Assembly: GCA_949372875.1 (NCBI GenBank) | Contig: CASIAW010000001.1 | Coordinates: 554,869-618,868 of the forward strand | DNA length: 64,000 nt | Reading direction: 5' to 3' | Origin: Candidatus Poseidoniaceae archaeon | GTDB taxonomy: Archaea; Thermoplasmatota; Poseidoniia; Poseidoniales; Poseidoniaceae | Part shown: positions 30,401 to 38,000 of the stretch, in pieces | Layout of the letters: each line of letters starts with the position of its first letter | Position numbering within the stretch: the first letter of the stretch is position 1 | Translations under genes and position numbers: made by a program | The notes under the pieces: model-generated | Databases searched by the model: none | Told to the model about the DNA's origin: nothing | Seen by the model: only the letters and a program-made list of their open reading frames with translations

Positions 30401-31242
30401 GTGACCTCATTGACAGTAATCTTGACGGAGATTTCACTGGAGAAGTCGATTTCAGTGGAGCTGAATACACGCTCACAAATCTAGAACCAGGACAGTGGGA
30501 GTTCACGCTCACAGTCACTGATGACGATGGAGAAACCTCTACTGACACCATTACACTGACCGTTACCGCAAAACCCGCGGAAGGATTTGTGGAAAGTGTA
30601 AGTGCCGCACTTGGCTCGGTTCCAACCGCAATCATTGGCGGTCTTGGCATTATCGTGATTATTCTCGCTGGATTCTTACTGCTCACCAGAGGAAGAGGGA
30701 GAAGTGAAGATGAAAAATATTCAGCATTTAGTAATGTTCCATCCATTGAACCCCCAATGAACTCACAACCACAGTATGCAATGGATGCACCTGCTACCCA
30801 AACTCAAAACGAAATGTATGTTCAACCTGCAGTCGCTGCTGACCCGTATGCACAACCTGCAGTCGCTGCTGACCCGTATGCACAACCTGCAGTTGCTGCT
30901 GACCCGTATGCACAATCCTATGATGCATACCAAGCACCTGTAGAACAGACCTCTTCCGCATCAGATGCTCTCGCTGCGTTGAGTGCTTTCTCTGCGCCAG
31001 TGGCCCAACAACCGACCCCGACAGTTCAACCTGTAGCAGTCCAAGTGCCACAAGTTGGCCCAGCACTTCCTGCATCAGGGCTTCCTCAGGGATGGACAAT
31101 GGAACAATGGCAACACTATGGAGAACAGTATCTTGCTGCGCAAATGGGACAACAAGCTCCAACTCAGCCGACAACTACCAATACCCCAAGCACCTCAGCA
31201 AGTACAGATATGTCAGGATTCCTTGATGACCTCGATTTGTGA
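27466..31242 (+). CDS. Giant surface protein with CARDB and PKD-like domains, copy B
   Basis: Tandem paralogue of the preceding gene. The ORF track starts at 27250, inside gene A, but the ATG at 27466 follows GGAG and opens a proper signal peptide (VVFGLIFLMLAAPLTGMV). The shared N-terminal domain begins DVPTWRIGDEWVYET. CARDB-like (FSIPAQNRGVLTSPATEIEV) and several PKD-like units follow (NASTSFDEDGGDVDC, VTDDDGAQAMASV, VTDDDGETSTDTI). A membrane helix (AIIGGLGIIVIILAGFLLLT) lies near residue 1050. The cytoplasmic tail of about 180 residues holds three QPAVAADPYA repeats and ends near GLPQGWTMEQWQHYG, the motif also present in copy A. It sits 11 bases before sepF, suggesting one transcript for A, B and sepF. 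Confidence 0.86.
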   Translation: MNRFGPVVFGLIFLMLAAPLTGMVSHHAIALSEYEIKSAEGWNKDIDVPTWRIGDEWVYETKFDVAQLIAQANVSATLNTLTGDTTYTVEDILFIDIDGTQTLAYVLKLDGDFTSGNSGATLEGVSGRLDIGYQGEDLVRVRDLAVMNSEFTLDVTFRPFNIGFLEQDIAEITFDTTYSPPKEKLDFPLHTGDQWYMPFFASTGVSGSSDYFDPSTFDTAGPENSSWQITAEGIPTDGTDSIIYTGCDDSFKVNEWNETGVSAGYNWYCPAVRYNSWMRISNAAGFTIDWLLKSYSPADSYGVQSDSTPGTRNIAVDVDLQFLATLPNSEQIVTATYQTSPGAVPQGNTNMQVRYESTNLLANPTTDGSGIVDYTLNISTGMDSTPSSDDYSSNGIIVWDPITEIIGAATVVIDLNVVAIDLIAQSDSIIVTRTRGTDTTTLNQAIGYGALPGDLLSFSIPAQNRGVLTSPATEIEVVTPDGTSIRESVPAIPSYSEQRITVNWTVSADAAIGNQALSFTVDPDELVTEDANRSNNDASIDIFIGRAPTGFFTYEEGKYTYENIILNASTSFDEDGGDVDCRFELESKPGLIEVIEAPDCITQWNWSDDGDWNVKVIVFDEELDEDIVELNVTVLNRAPYLNLSMVESIDVESEITIDATDTGDIDSISPPGQQVSITWPGLNCQEGLTQPTCTFIPMGEGPVQITAVATDDDGDTTTVTSTLDVLNVAPTLQYPELWYGGTNLTADTMGMWTLDEDQVALLRIVGDDTLSDRDDINIEWVPSDQDPNWTETTKGPSSTATVSWPTSGLHTIQVSAYDDDGARSEVRTALVNIVNVAPSITGLGSIIPIFEDDNLTLTVDVSDTASDIDSLEVCWDMDALIDTDSDMNPTNDCEMQGLEMTTLWSTRGIRQITATVTDDDGAQAMASVNISVQNLAPSASITNSSNVFELMEGDNITLSGLNSRETAGDKLILQYDWDSDLIDSNLDGDFTGEVDFSGAEYTLTNLEPGQWEFTLTVTDDDGETSTDTITLTVTAKPAEGFVESVSAALGSVPTAIIGGLGIIVIILAGFLLLTRGRGRSEDEKYSAFSNVPSIEPPMNSQPQYAMDAPATQTQNEMYVQPAVAADPYAQPAVAADPYAQPAVAADPYAQSYDAYQAPVEQTSSASDALAALSAFSAPVAQQPTPTVQPVAVQVPQVGPALPASGLPQGWTMEQWQHYGEQYLAAQMGQQAPTQPTTTNTPSTSASTDMSGFLDDLDL
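30823..30912 (+). repeat. Three 30-bp tandem repeats encoding QPAVAADPYA
   Basis: The unit CAACCTGCAGTCGCTGCTGA with its ten following bases occurs three times head to tail; the third copy differs by one base (GTT for GTC). It lies in the cytoplasmic tail of surface protein B. The near identity of the copies indicates recent slippage, and copy number may vary between strains. Confidence 0.9.
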
Positions 31243-31253
31243 ACGGTGAAAGA

Positions 31254-31859
31254 ATGGCAAGTTTATGGCAATTTTTTGGATTACCAGACCCCGATGGGCA
31301 AAGTGATGCTAAGAAGCGCTCGAAGAAGGTCGAACGCATGCCGACCCTCGGAAATGAGCCGAATGCACCCCTACAGCAAACACTTGAATCTCCAAAGGTG
31401 ATTCAGCAACAAGAACTCGTAAGAGAGAAGCCAGTCCAAATAGCAGTAAAGAAAGAGGCGCCGAAAATTCGAACCTCAGTACCGCTGAACTGGAAGGGGC
31501 CCCTCACTGCTGAGGGAGAAGCATTCCATGACCTAGGATCTCATACACGAGTCAAAAACTCATTTCCAAGAAGAGCGCTTCGTTACATATCTCCGGACGT
31601 GAAAAACCGTATACCGACTCGCGAAATGGCAAAAAGAATCCTACAAGGTGATTCAGTAATTGTAGACTTACGACCAATGGTTCACATGGATACGCACCAA
31701 AACGTGTGTCGCCGAGAACTCCAACAAATGAGTAATGAATCAGGAGTTGGTATTTTTGCACTGGATGCTGAAGACAAATTGTTACTTCTACCAGGAAAAG
31801 ATGTAGTGGTGGATGTTGGCCGTCATGAACTGGGCCTTCTCTCGATCATGTCAGAGTGA
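31254..31859 (+). CDS. sepF: Archaeal SepF-like cell-division protein
   Basis: Archaeal SepF anchors the FtsZ ring to the membrane. The C-terminal domain (about residues 115-195) shows the SepF core: REMAKRILQGDSVIVDLRPM, a helix (RRELQQMSNESGVGIFALD) and the closing LLLLPGKDVVVDV. The ATG at 31254 gives MASLWQFFGL, a short amphipathic or hydrophobic start as in SepF membrane-targeting helices. The upstream GTG at 31239 would overlap the previous stop but spoil that helix. A charged, low-complexity linker joins the two ends. It follows the two giant surface proteins directly. The 3' end overlaps the convergent maf gene by nine bases. Confidence 0.8.
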   Translation: MASLWQFFGLPDPDGQSDAKKRSKKVERMPTLGNEPNAPLQQTLESPKVIQQQELVREKPVQIAVKKEAPKIRTSVPLNWKGPLTAEGEAFHDLGSHTRVKNSFPRRALRYISPDVKNRIPTREMAKRILQGDSVIVDLRPMVHMDTHQNVCRRELQQMSNESGVGIFALDAEDKLLLLPGKDVVVDVGRHELGLLSIMSE

Positions 31860-32414
31860 TAGAGAATGGAGCAGTTTCATTGCTTCACCAGCAATCCCGA
31901 GAACGGTAGATTCTGAACCTTCAATGAGGCGAGCATATGCGCCCATTGGACCTGCTAAATCGTATCCTCCTGCTTTCCCTTTCCATGACCCACTTCGTAC
32001 AAGTTCCACTAACTGTTCATCAGACAGGGTGTCTATTTCCACAATGGCATGCTCCACAAAAAAAGTCCATTCACCATGTAATTGGATTCCCGTAGCGGTC
32101 CAAACTTGGTGCCTCCTACCTGACAGCCGGTGCAACATCATGGCTGCTTCAATCGTATCATTCGGTTTACCCAAAGCCAAATCCATGTCATCAGGATCTG
32201 CAAGCATTGTGTCACTCACGATAACCAAATCAAATCCATGCTCTTCGAGAACCGCTTGCGACTTTTTCTTACAAATTGACAGAACTTGAATGTCAACAGT
32301 ACCACCCGAAGGTGTCTCGTCGACATCAGGAAACCCTTGACACTTCAACGAGCCAAAGAGTGATTCCAGCATGACTGCTCGACGTGGAGATTGAGATGCT
32401 AACCAAACGTTCAT
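31851..32414 (-). CDS. Maf-like nucleoside triphosphate pyrophosphatase
   Basis: Maf proteins hydrolyse non-canonical or excess NTPs to NMP and pyrophosphate as a housecleaning step. The N-terminal substrate loop is LASQSPRRAVML. The catalytic aspartate lies in VIVSDTMLADPDDM, followed by LGKPNDTIEAAMML. The C-terminal motif WKGKAGGYDLAG precedes the helix with the conserved EG-SE-T-VLGI pattern. At 187 residues the length is normal. The base specificity (dTTP/UTP versus m7GTP) cannot be fixed by eye. It is convergent with sepF, and its start lies 26 bases from the divergent KaiC-like gene. Confidence 0.93.
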   Translation of the reverse strand: MNVWLASQSPRRAVMLESLFGSLKCQGFPDVDETPSGGTVDIQVLSICKKKSQAVLEEHGFDLVIVSDTMLADPDDMDLALGKPNDTIEAAMMLHRLSGRRHQVWTATGIQLHGEWTFFVEHAIVEIDTLSDEQLVELVRSGSWKGKAGGYDLAGPMGAYARLIEGSESTVLGIAGEAMKLLHSLSL

Positions 32415-32440
32415 CCTTCGCCCTCATGTTACGCAACAGA

Positions 32441-33259
32441 ATGAATGTCTTGTCTTTTTTGCTTCCGAGAGGTGAATATTCCAAAAAAAAGAAGGGTGAG
32501 GTTGAAGAATCAAATGGTATACCCACATATGGTGCCGGCATGGGTGAAGTAACTAGAATACCAACGCATATTGAAGGATTAGATGAAAATATGCAGGGAG
32601 GTATTCCAGAAGGTCACATTTGTATTGTTGCCGGTGCATCTGGAGCAATGAAGTCCAGCCTCACCTTTTCGATGCTTTACAACGCCGTTCTTTACGGGGA
32701 AACCAGTGGAATCTATGTAACTCTTGAACAAGGTAAAGATTCTCTTCGCTCACACATGTCAAACATGGGAATGAACATCGAGGACAAGCGAGTGAGTAAC
32801 AGAATCGCCATTATCGACCTTTCAGATTTGCGTGTTCAACTCGATGAGCAAGGAATGAGCAGTCGAGTCGATTGGATGGGACAACTCATCAAACAACTCA
32901 CCTCATACCGAGATTCCATCGGTTTTGAATTACTGGTGTTTGACTCTCTCGGAGCATTCTTTACCTTAACGAAAATGGAAAATCCACGTGATGAGATTTT
33001 CAGGCTTTTTGAAGCTGTTCGTCGGCTTGGTCTCACTTCGTTCTTCATCTGCGAGATGACTGGAGAAGATCACAAACAATTCGGTGAATACGGCGTTGAA
33101 GATTATCTCGCTGATGGTGTCATCCATTTGGTGATGGAACGGTCAGGCGATGATGTTGCTCGAAAGATGGGTGTTGTAAAAATGCGACATACAAACCACA
33201 AACTCGGATACAAGCCATTCAATTGGAAAGAAGAAGAGCAACGGTTCACTATTCTTTGA
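32441..33259 (+). CDS. KaiC/RadA-superfamily ATPase with altered Walker A
   Basis: A single RecA-fold domain of the archaeal KaiC-like family. The entry TRIPTHIEGLDENMQGGIPEGH is typical. The P-loop is GASGAMKSS, where a methionine replaces the glycine normally found before the lysine. Walker B is FELLVFDSLGAFF, with the KaiC-like YVTLEQGKDSLRSHM helix between. The C-terminal strand pair (VKMRHTNHKLGYKPFNW) is also family-typical. Such proteins often act in signalling or motility regulation, and no partner is obvious here. The ORF could start further up, overlapping the divergent maf gene; the ATG at 32441 avoids most of that overlap. Confidence 0.85.
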   Translation: MNVLSFLLPRGEYSKKKKGEVEESNGIPTYGAGMGEVTRIPTHIEGLDENMQGGIPEGHICIVAGASGAMKSSLTFSMLYNAVLYGETSGIYVTLEQGKDSLRSHMSNMGMNIEDKRVSNRIAIIDLSDLRVQLDEQGMSSRVDWMGQLIKQLTSYRDSIGFELLVFDSLGAFFTLTKMENPRDEIFRLFEAVRRLGLTSFFICEMTGEDHKQFGEYGVEDYLADGVIHLVMERSGDDVARKMGVVKMRHTNHKLGYKPFNWKEEEQRFTIL

Positions 33260-33264
33260 ACGTA

Positions 33265-35085
33265 TTATTCGACCGTAACTGACTTTGCAAGGTTGCGAGG
33301 GCGATCAACGTTACAACCGAGCGCCAATGCAGTGTGATAAGCAATTAATTGTGTAGGAATTACGGTAAGCAAGGGTGAAAGTAACGAATGTACCTGTGGC
33401 ACTGGGATGCTAATATCTGCTTCACTCGCAATGTCGTCACCCTCTTCATGAATCAAGATTATTCGGGCTCCTCTCGCTTTGCACTCATGCATGGCAGAAA
33501 TGGTTTTGACTTTCACGTGGTCGTTTGGAGCAATAAATACAACCGGACTACCTTCTTCAAGAAGAGCAATCGGGCCGTGCTTCATTTCTCCAGCAGGATA
33601 AGCCAAGCAAGGGATATAAGCGATTTCCATTAATTTAAGCGCACCTTCTTTAGCCACAGGAGCTGAAATTCCTCGGCCAAGGAAAAGAACACATTTTGCA
33701 TCTTTAATCATTTCAACCGCCTCAAGGATTGGTCCTTGATTCTCGAGGTATTCTTCGATGAGGTGAGGTATTTGCTGCAAACCATTAATCAAATCTTTTC
33801 CTTGTTCTTTGCTGGTTGCTCGTGAACGCCCAACTTGAAGTGCGAACATTGACAGGGCTGCAACCATATTGGAGAATGCCTTGGTAGAGGCAACTGCTTG
33901 TTCAGGACCCGAGTGGATATACACTCCTTTACCACATTCACGCGCAATAGATGAGCCGACAACATTGACTACACCGTAGACACTTCCTCCTTTGAGTTGG
34001 ATTTCTTTTACAGCAGACAATGTGTCTGCGGTCTCTCCAGATTGTGTTACGGCAAAGTGCAATGCATTCGGATTAATAACAGGGTCATTGTGACGGAATT
34101 CACTTGAAATGTGGGCCACTGCAGGTATCCGGGCTAACTTTTCAATGAGCATTTGACCGATCTCTGCAGCGTTGAATGCGGTGCCACAGCCCAAAAGACG
34201 TACGTGGGGGACTTTGGCTAAATCACGGGGTTCTAATTTCAACCCACCAAGCCGGCCGTTTCCACGAACTCTGTCGAGACGACCGCTGATGCAATGGCGA
34301 AGAGCATCGGGTTGTTCGTAAATTTCTTTCAACATGAAATGTGGATATTCACCGAGTTCTGACTCACCCCAATCATCTTCAAGAACCGTTATGCTCGGGT
34401 CGAAGTTCTTACCTTTTATCGTGGAAAGAGACATTTGATTTTTAGTAAGCGTTGCCATTTCCCCATCCTCTAAGAAAACAACTCTCTGAGTGTAAGGGGT
34501 AAGTGCGTGCGGATCGCTGGAAACAAACATCTCGCCATCACCCTGTCCGATGATGAGAGGAGAGCCATTTCGGGCGCAGACAATCATGTCATATTCCAAA
34601 AACAAAACACATAGACCCCAGGTCCCCCGAGCGAGGTGAAGTGTTCTTCGCACAGCGTTTTCAGGGTTATTGTCAACACTCAGTTCTCGTTCTATAACAT
34701 GTGCAAGAGCTTCCGAATCTGTATCACTCTGCAACTCGACTCCTTGGACAGTCAATGAAGTCCTAAGTTGACGGGTATTTTCAATAATCCCATTATGGAC
34801 AATAACGACTTTCCCGTTTGCAGAGCGGTGTGGATGAGCGTTTGCATCAGAAACAACACCGTGTGTAGCCCAACGCGTGTGTGCAATGCCAACAGTACCG
34901 TCAATCTGTGAAGGTAATATCGTTTCGAGATCTCCAACTTTTCCAACTTTCTTGTAGATTTGAATTGTCTCATCTTTCACTGCGATACCGGTTGAATCAT
35001 ACCCACGGTATTCGAGTCGGCGCAATCCATCAAGTAAAATGTTCGAGGCTTGCCGTGAACCGAGATATCCAAATATACCGCACAT
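33265..35085 (-). CDS. glmS: Glutamine--fructose-6-phosphate aminotransferase
   Basis: GlmS makes glucosamine-6-phosphate from fructose-6-phosphate and glutamine, the first step to UDP-GlcNAc. The protein starts MCGIFGYLG with the N-terminal nucleophile Cys2. The glutaminase domain has LEYRGYDSTG and AHTRWATHG. Two SIS domains follow (LLGCGTAFNAAEI and VTQSGETADT; then LFLGRGISAPVAKEGALKL). The end DRPRNLAKSVTVE is the canonical C-terminus. The length is 606 residues. The ribosome-binding site GAGGTGA overlaps the stop of the upstream subtilisin gene, nine bases away, so the two are co-transcribed. UDP-GlcNAc could feed the glycosylation genes at 46-49 kb. Confidence 0.97.
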   Translation of the reverse strand: MCGIFGYLGSRQASNILLDGLRRLEYRGYDSTGIAVKDETIQIYKKVGKVGDLETILPSQIDGTVGIAHTRWATHGVVSDANAHPHRSANGKVVIVHNGIIENTRQLRTSLTVQGVELQSDTDSEALAHVIERELSVDNNPENAVRRTLHLARGTWGLCVLFLEYDMIVCARNGSPLIIGQGDGEMFVSSDPHALTPYTQRVVFLEDGEMATLTKNQMSLSTIKGKNFDPSITVLEDDWGESELGEYPHFMLKEIYEQPDALRHCISGRLDRVRGNGRLGGLKLEPRDLAKVPHVRLLGCGTAFNAAEIGQMLIEKLARIPAVAHISSEFRHNDPVINPNALHFAVTQSGETADTLSAVKEIQLKGGSVYGVVNVVGSSIARECGKGVYIHSGPEQAVASTKAFSNMVAALSMFALQVGRSRATSKEQGKDLINGLQQIPHLIEEYLENQGPILEAVEMIKDAKCVLFLGRGISAPVAKEGALKLMEIAYIPCLAYPAGEMKHGPIALLEEGSPVVFIAPNDHVKVKTISAMHECKARGARIILIHEEGDDIASEADISIPVPQVHSLLSPLLTVIPTQLIAYHTALALGCNVDRPRNLAKSVTVE

Positions 35086-35094
35086 AATTTCACC

Positions 35095-38000
35095 TCAGCA
35101 CTCCACTTTCGCGGAGCAAATAGGACAATCGACTCTCGTGAGAGTCATGTCTTTGACCGTGAACTTTGCAGAACATTCAGGGCACGTAATATCTCTTTGC
35201 GGAGGTGCAATCATTGGCAAAGGAGGCAGGCCAGGCAGAGGCGGAAGGAGGCTTGCATCCAATGGAGGCAGAGGTGTTGCACTCAGGTCTGCCATCAGTG
35301 GAGCTGGTTCTATTACTAGCAGAGGTGGTAGAGAGTCCTTCATCGATTCTACCATGTCAGTGATTTCCCGTTGTTGCTTCCTCTTCATTCGACGGTTGAG
35401 TCGTGCATTGCCATCTCCTGATTCATTCTTGACTGCAAGAGTCTCCGAGAGACTCAATTCTTCATCGAGAACTGCCACCGGCGTATCCATCTCAACAACC
35501 AAATCTTCTGTTTCGGTATCAATAGCGAGCAATGGACCATCATCTTGAACGGGAACAACAAGCAGTTCCAATCCATCTCCATCTTCGATTAAATTCGCCT
35601 CAGAAGAGATTAATTCATCCTCCCTTCGACGGGAAGAGCGAACGGAAATTGTAATGACAAGTAAGAATACAACCAAAAAGCTCGTGGTTAAGCCCAATAT
35701 GAGCAACTTTGTCTCCTCATCACCAGGGAGTGGTTCAAGCAAAGTGTCAAGGAATGATGCAGAACCTCCGGCTCCGTTTGAATCACTGTTCATGTCGGCA
35801 ATTGTTCTCATTTTCAGAGAACCACTGGCTGAAGAGAGCAGTAAGATTCCATCTCCACCCAACCCAGCATGCCCCTTCAAGAACCCCTCCGTAAGGATGT
35901 TAGAAAGGGCCATCGATTGGCCAGAAGACCCATCAGAAAGAAGGCCGTAACGCGTAACTGGGCCATACATATTGATTTCATCATAAAATATTTGCACTCC
36001 GTCAGAAGTTGGATTGAGTTCAATATGAGAGGCACCGGGGGCCTCGATACGTTCAGCGTCCATCGACCACGAATTATCAGTAACAATGTGGGCGATCATT
36101 GCATCTTTTCCTCTACCTTCAATCCATGATGCGATAAGCACATCTTCACTGGAGTTTGTCTGAACAATAAGTTGAGCCATGCGAGCATCGTCCCCAACAG
36201 AAGATTGGAAACCCCAAGCCGCATAATTCGGTGAGCCATGCGTATACATCAACCCGACGCGGTCCAAACCAGTAACATCGTTTCGGACTTCTTGATAGAG
36301 TATGTGTAAGTTTTCTTCACCCCAGCCGATAGCGAGCGCGTCACCTTGGGATGGCCGAATGTCAATATCCGATACCACAACGTTTGGAGGACTCCAAGAA
36401 ACTGAACTATCAGGGTTTGTGGATGTGAGGGTGAAAATCGATGTGATGTCTTGCCAAGAGCCCGAGGTGGAGATATCTCGATGATACCCTGCAAGAATCA
36501 TTTGACCTTCGTATTCACTAAGAGCGAGGCCCCAATATGTGCCCTCTGACAATTTAATCGCGGGCATTTGATGGTGTATCGGTGTTTTCTCTGCTAATCG
36601 GGTCAAAGAGGTCATCGCAAGGTCAGTGAGCGTGTATCCGTCTGGACTGATAGTCTTACGATTCCAGACCGCTTGAACGAGGCCATCATCTCGTAAATGA
36701 GTGGCTAATTCTCCGCCCCACTTTTCTTCAAGTAAGAGGTCAACTTGCATGACCATTTTATCGGTTGTTGTTCGAACATGAAGTTCTCCATCACGAGTCG
36801 TGAACAACAAGCCACCCTTTTCCATTCCAATGAAGTCAATAGCAACTTCACCTTCACTTAGCGATACGGTAACTTGAGAGCCGAGGCTTACATCATCGAT
36901 GATAACCGAAAAACGATGTTCACTAAATTCTGTTTCAACCCCATCACCCTCCAAAATTACACGATAATCGTCATGACCAATTGGCCGACCAAGTTCATTG
37001 AAGTTACCTATCGCGTTACCGGAACTCGAGTCAGAACCTGGAACAATCAAAATATTTGATGTGCCAATTTCAAGCCAACCTGCTGAAGTCTTGCGCTCGA
37101 GGCGCATGGTGAGTTGAGTCGCTTCAGTTTGACCTAAATTATCGATTCTTACATCGATATTAAACATCGTATCAGGAAGAGGAACTTTTGGATTGGTCGT
37201 CACTGCACCGGGCAAAAATCTGAGCATTGCTTCTACCGGTCGTTCTTCGACCTCAAAAGAAAAAGTATAGACGTTGTTACTCGGGTTTGGGTCTGCATGT
37301 TGGTTATTAGGGTCAATTGAAATCTTCACATCATGCGTTCCTGCTATGGTAGCCCACCAGTAAAGTGTCACTCGCTGGCTTTCACCCTGATTGAGGGTCG
37401 AAAGGCGGGTCTCTTTGGGGTATGTTTCAGATTGACTTCCGACTGCTTCGATTTGAACAAAAACATCAGTAGCATCTAAGTCGCCGACATTTGCAATGGT
37501 GAAATCCACTTCGAGAACAGTGCCTGCAACGGCGGAATAGACGGGCAGGTCTTGGTCTCTTATCTCCACTGAACCTTGGAATATGAAATCAGGTGCTGCG
37601 GGTTGATTATCGATGGTATATGTGCGCCGAACATCGTCTGAAATCACTCCACTTTGATTGACCATTCTAAACGCAATTCGATGAGTTCCGTCATCAACTG
37701 AATTTGAGTTCCAACTGAACGACCAATCTTGCGTACCCACTTCCATTTCCGATAGTTCTCCTCCAAGAAGCCAATCACCGTTGTCAATACGGTATTCGAT
37801 AATGTCATGTTCTACGCCTTCGACCGTTCCACTGAAATCGACTGACCCTTGAAGTGCTGTACCCAGAGGCGGTCCGGTGATCGTGACTTCCATGCGAGCG
37901 ATTTTTACCCATCGAGCGTCAATTAACGATTCTTCACCATCTTCGGTAAGAGCACGAGCCATAACCAAGACATAATCTTCATCCTGGCGTACCCAACTGT

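Noticed and set aside
845-32505. Shared string AAGAAGGGTGAGGTT upstream of ileS (about 847) and inside the KaiC-like gene (about 32490)
   Set aside because: One copy is non-coding and the other encodes a Lys/Glu stretch; purine-rich strings of this length can recur by chance and no other copies were noticed.
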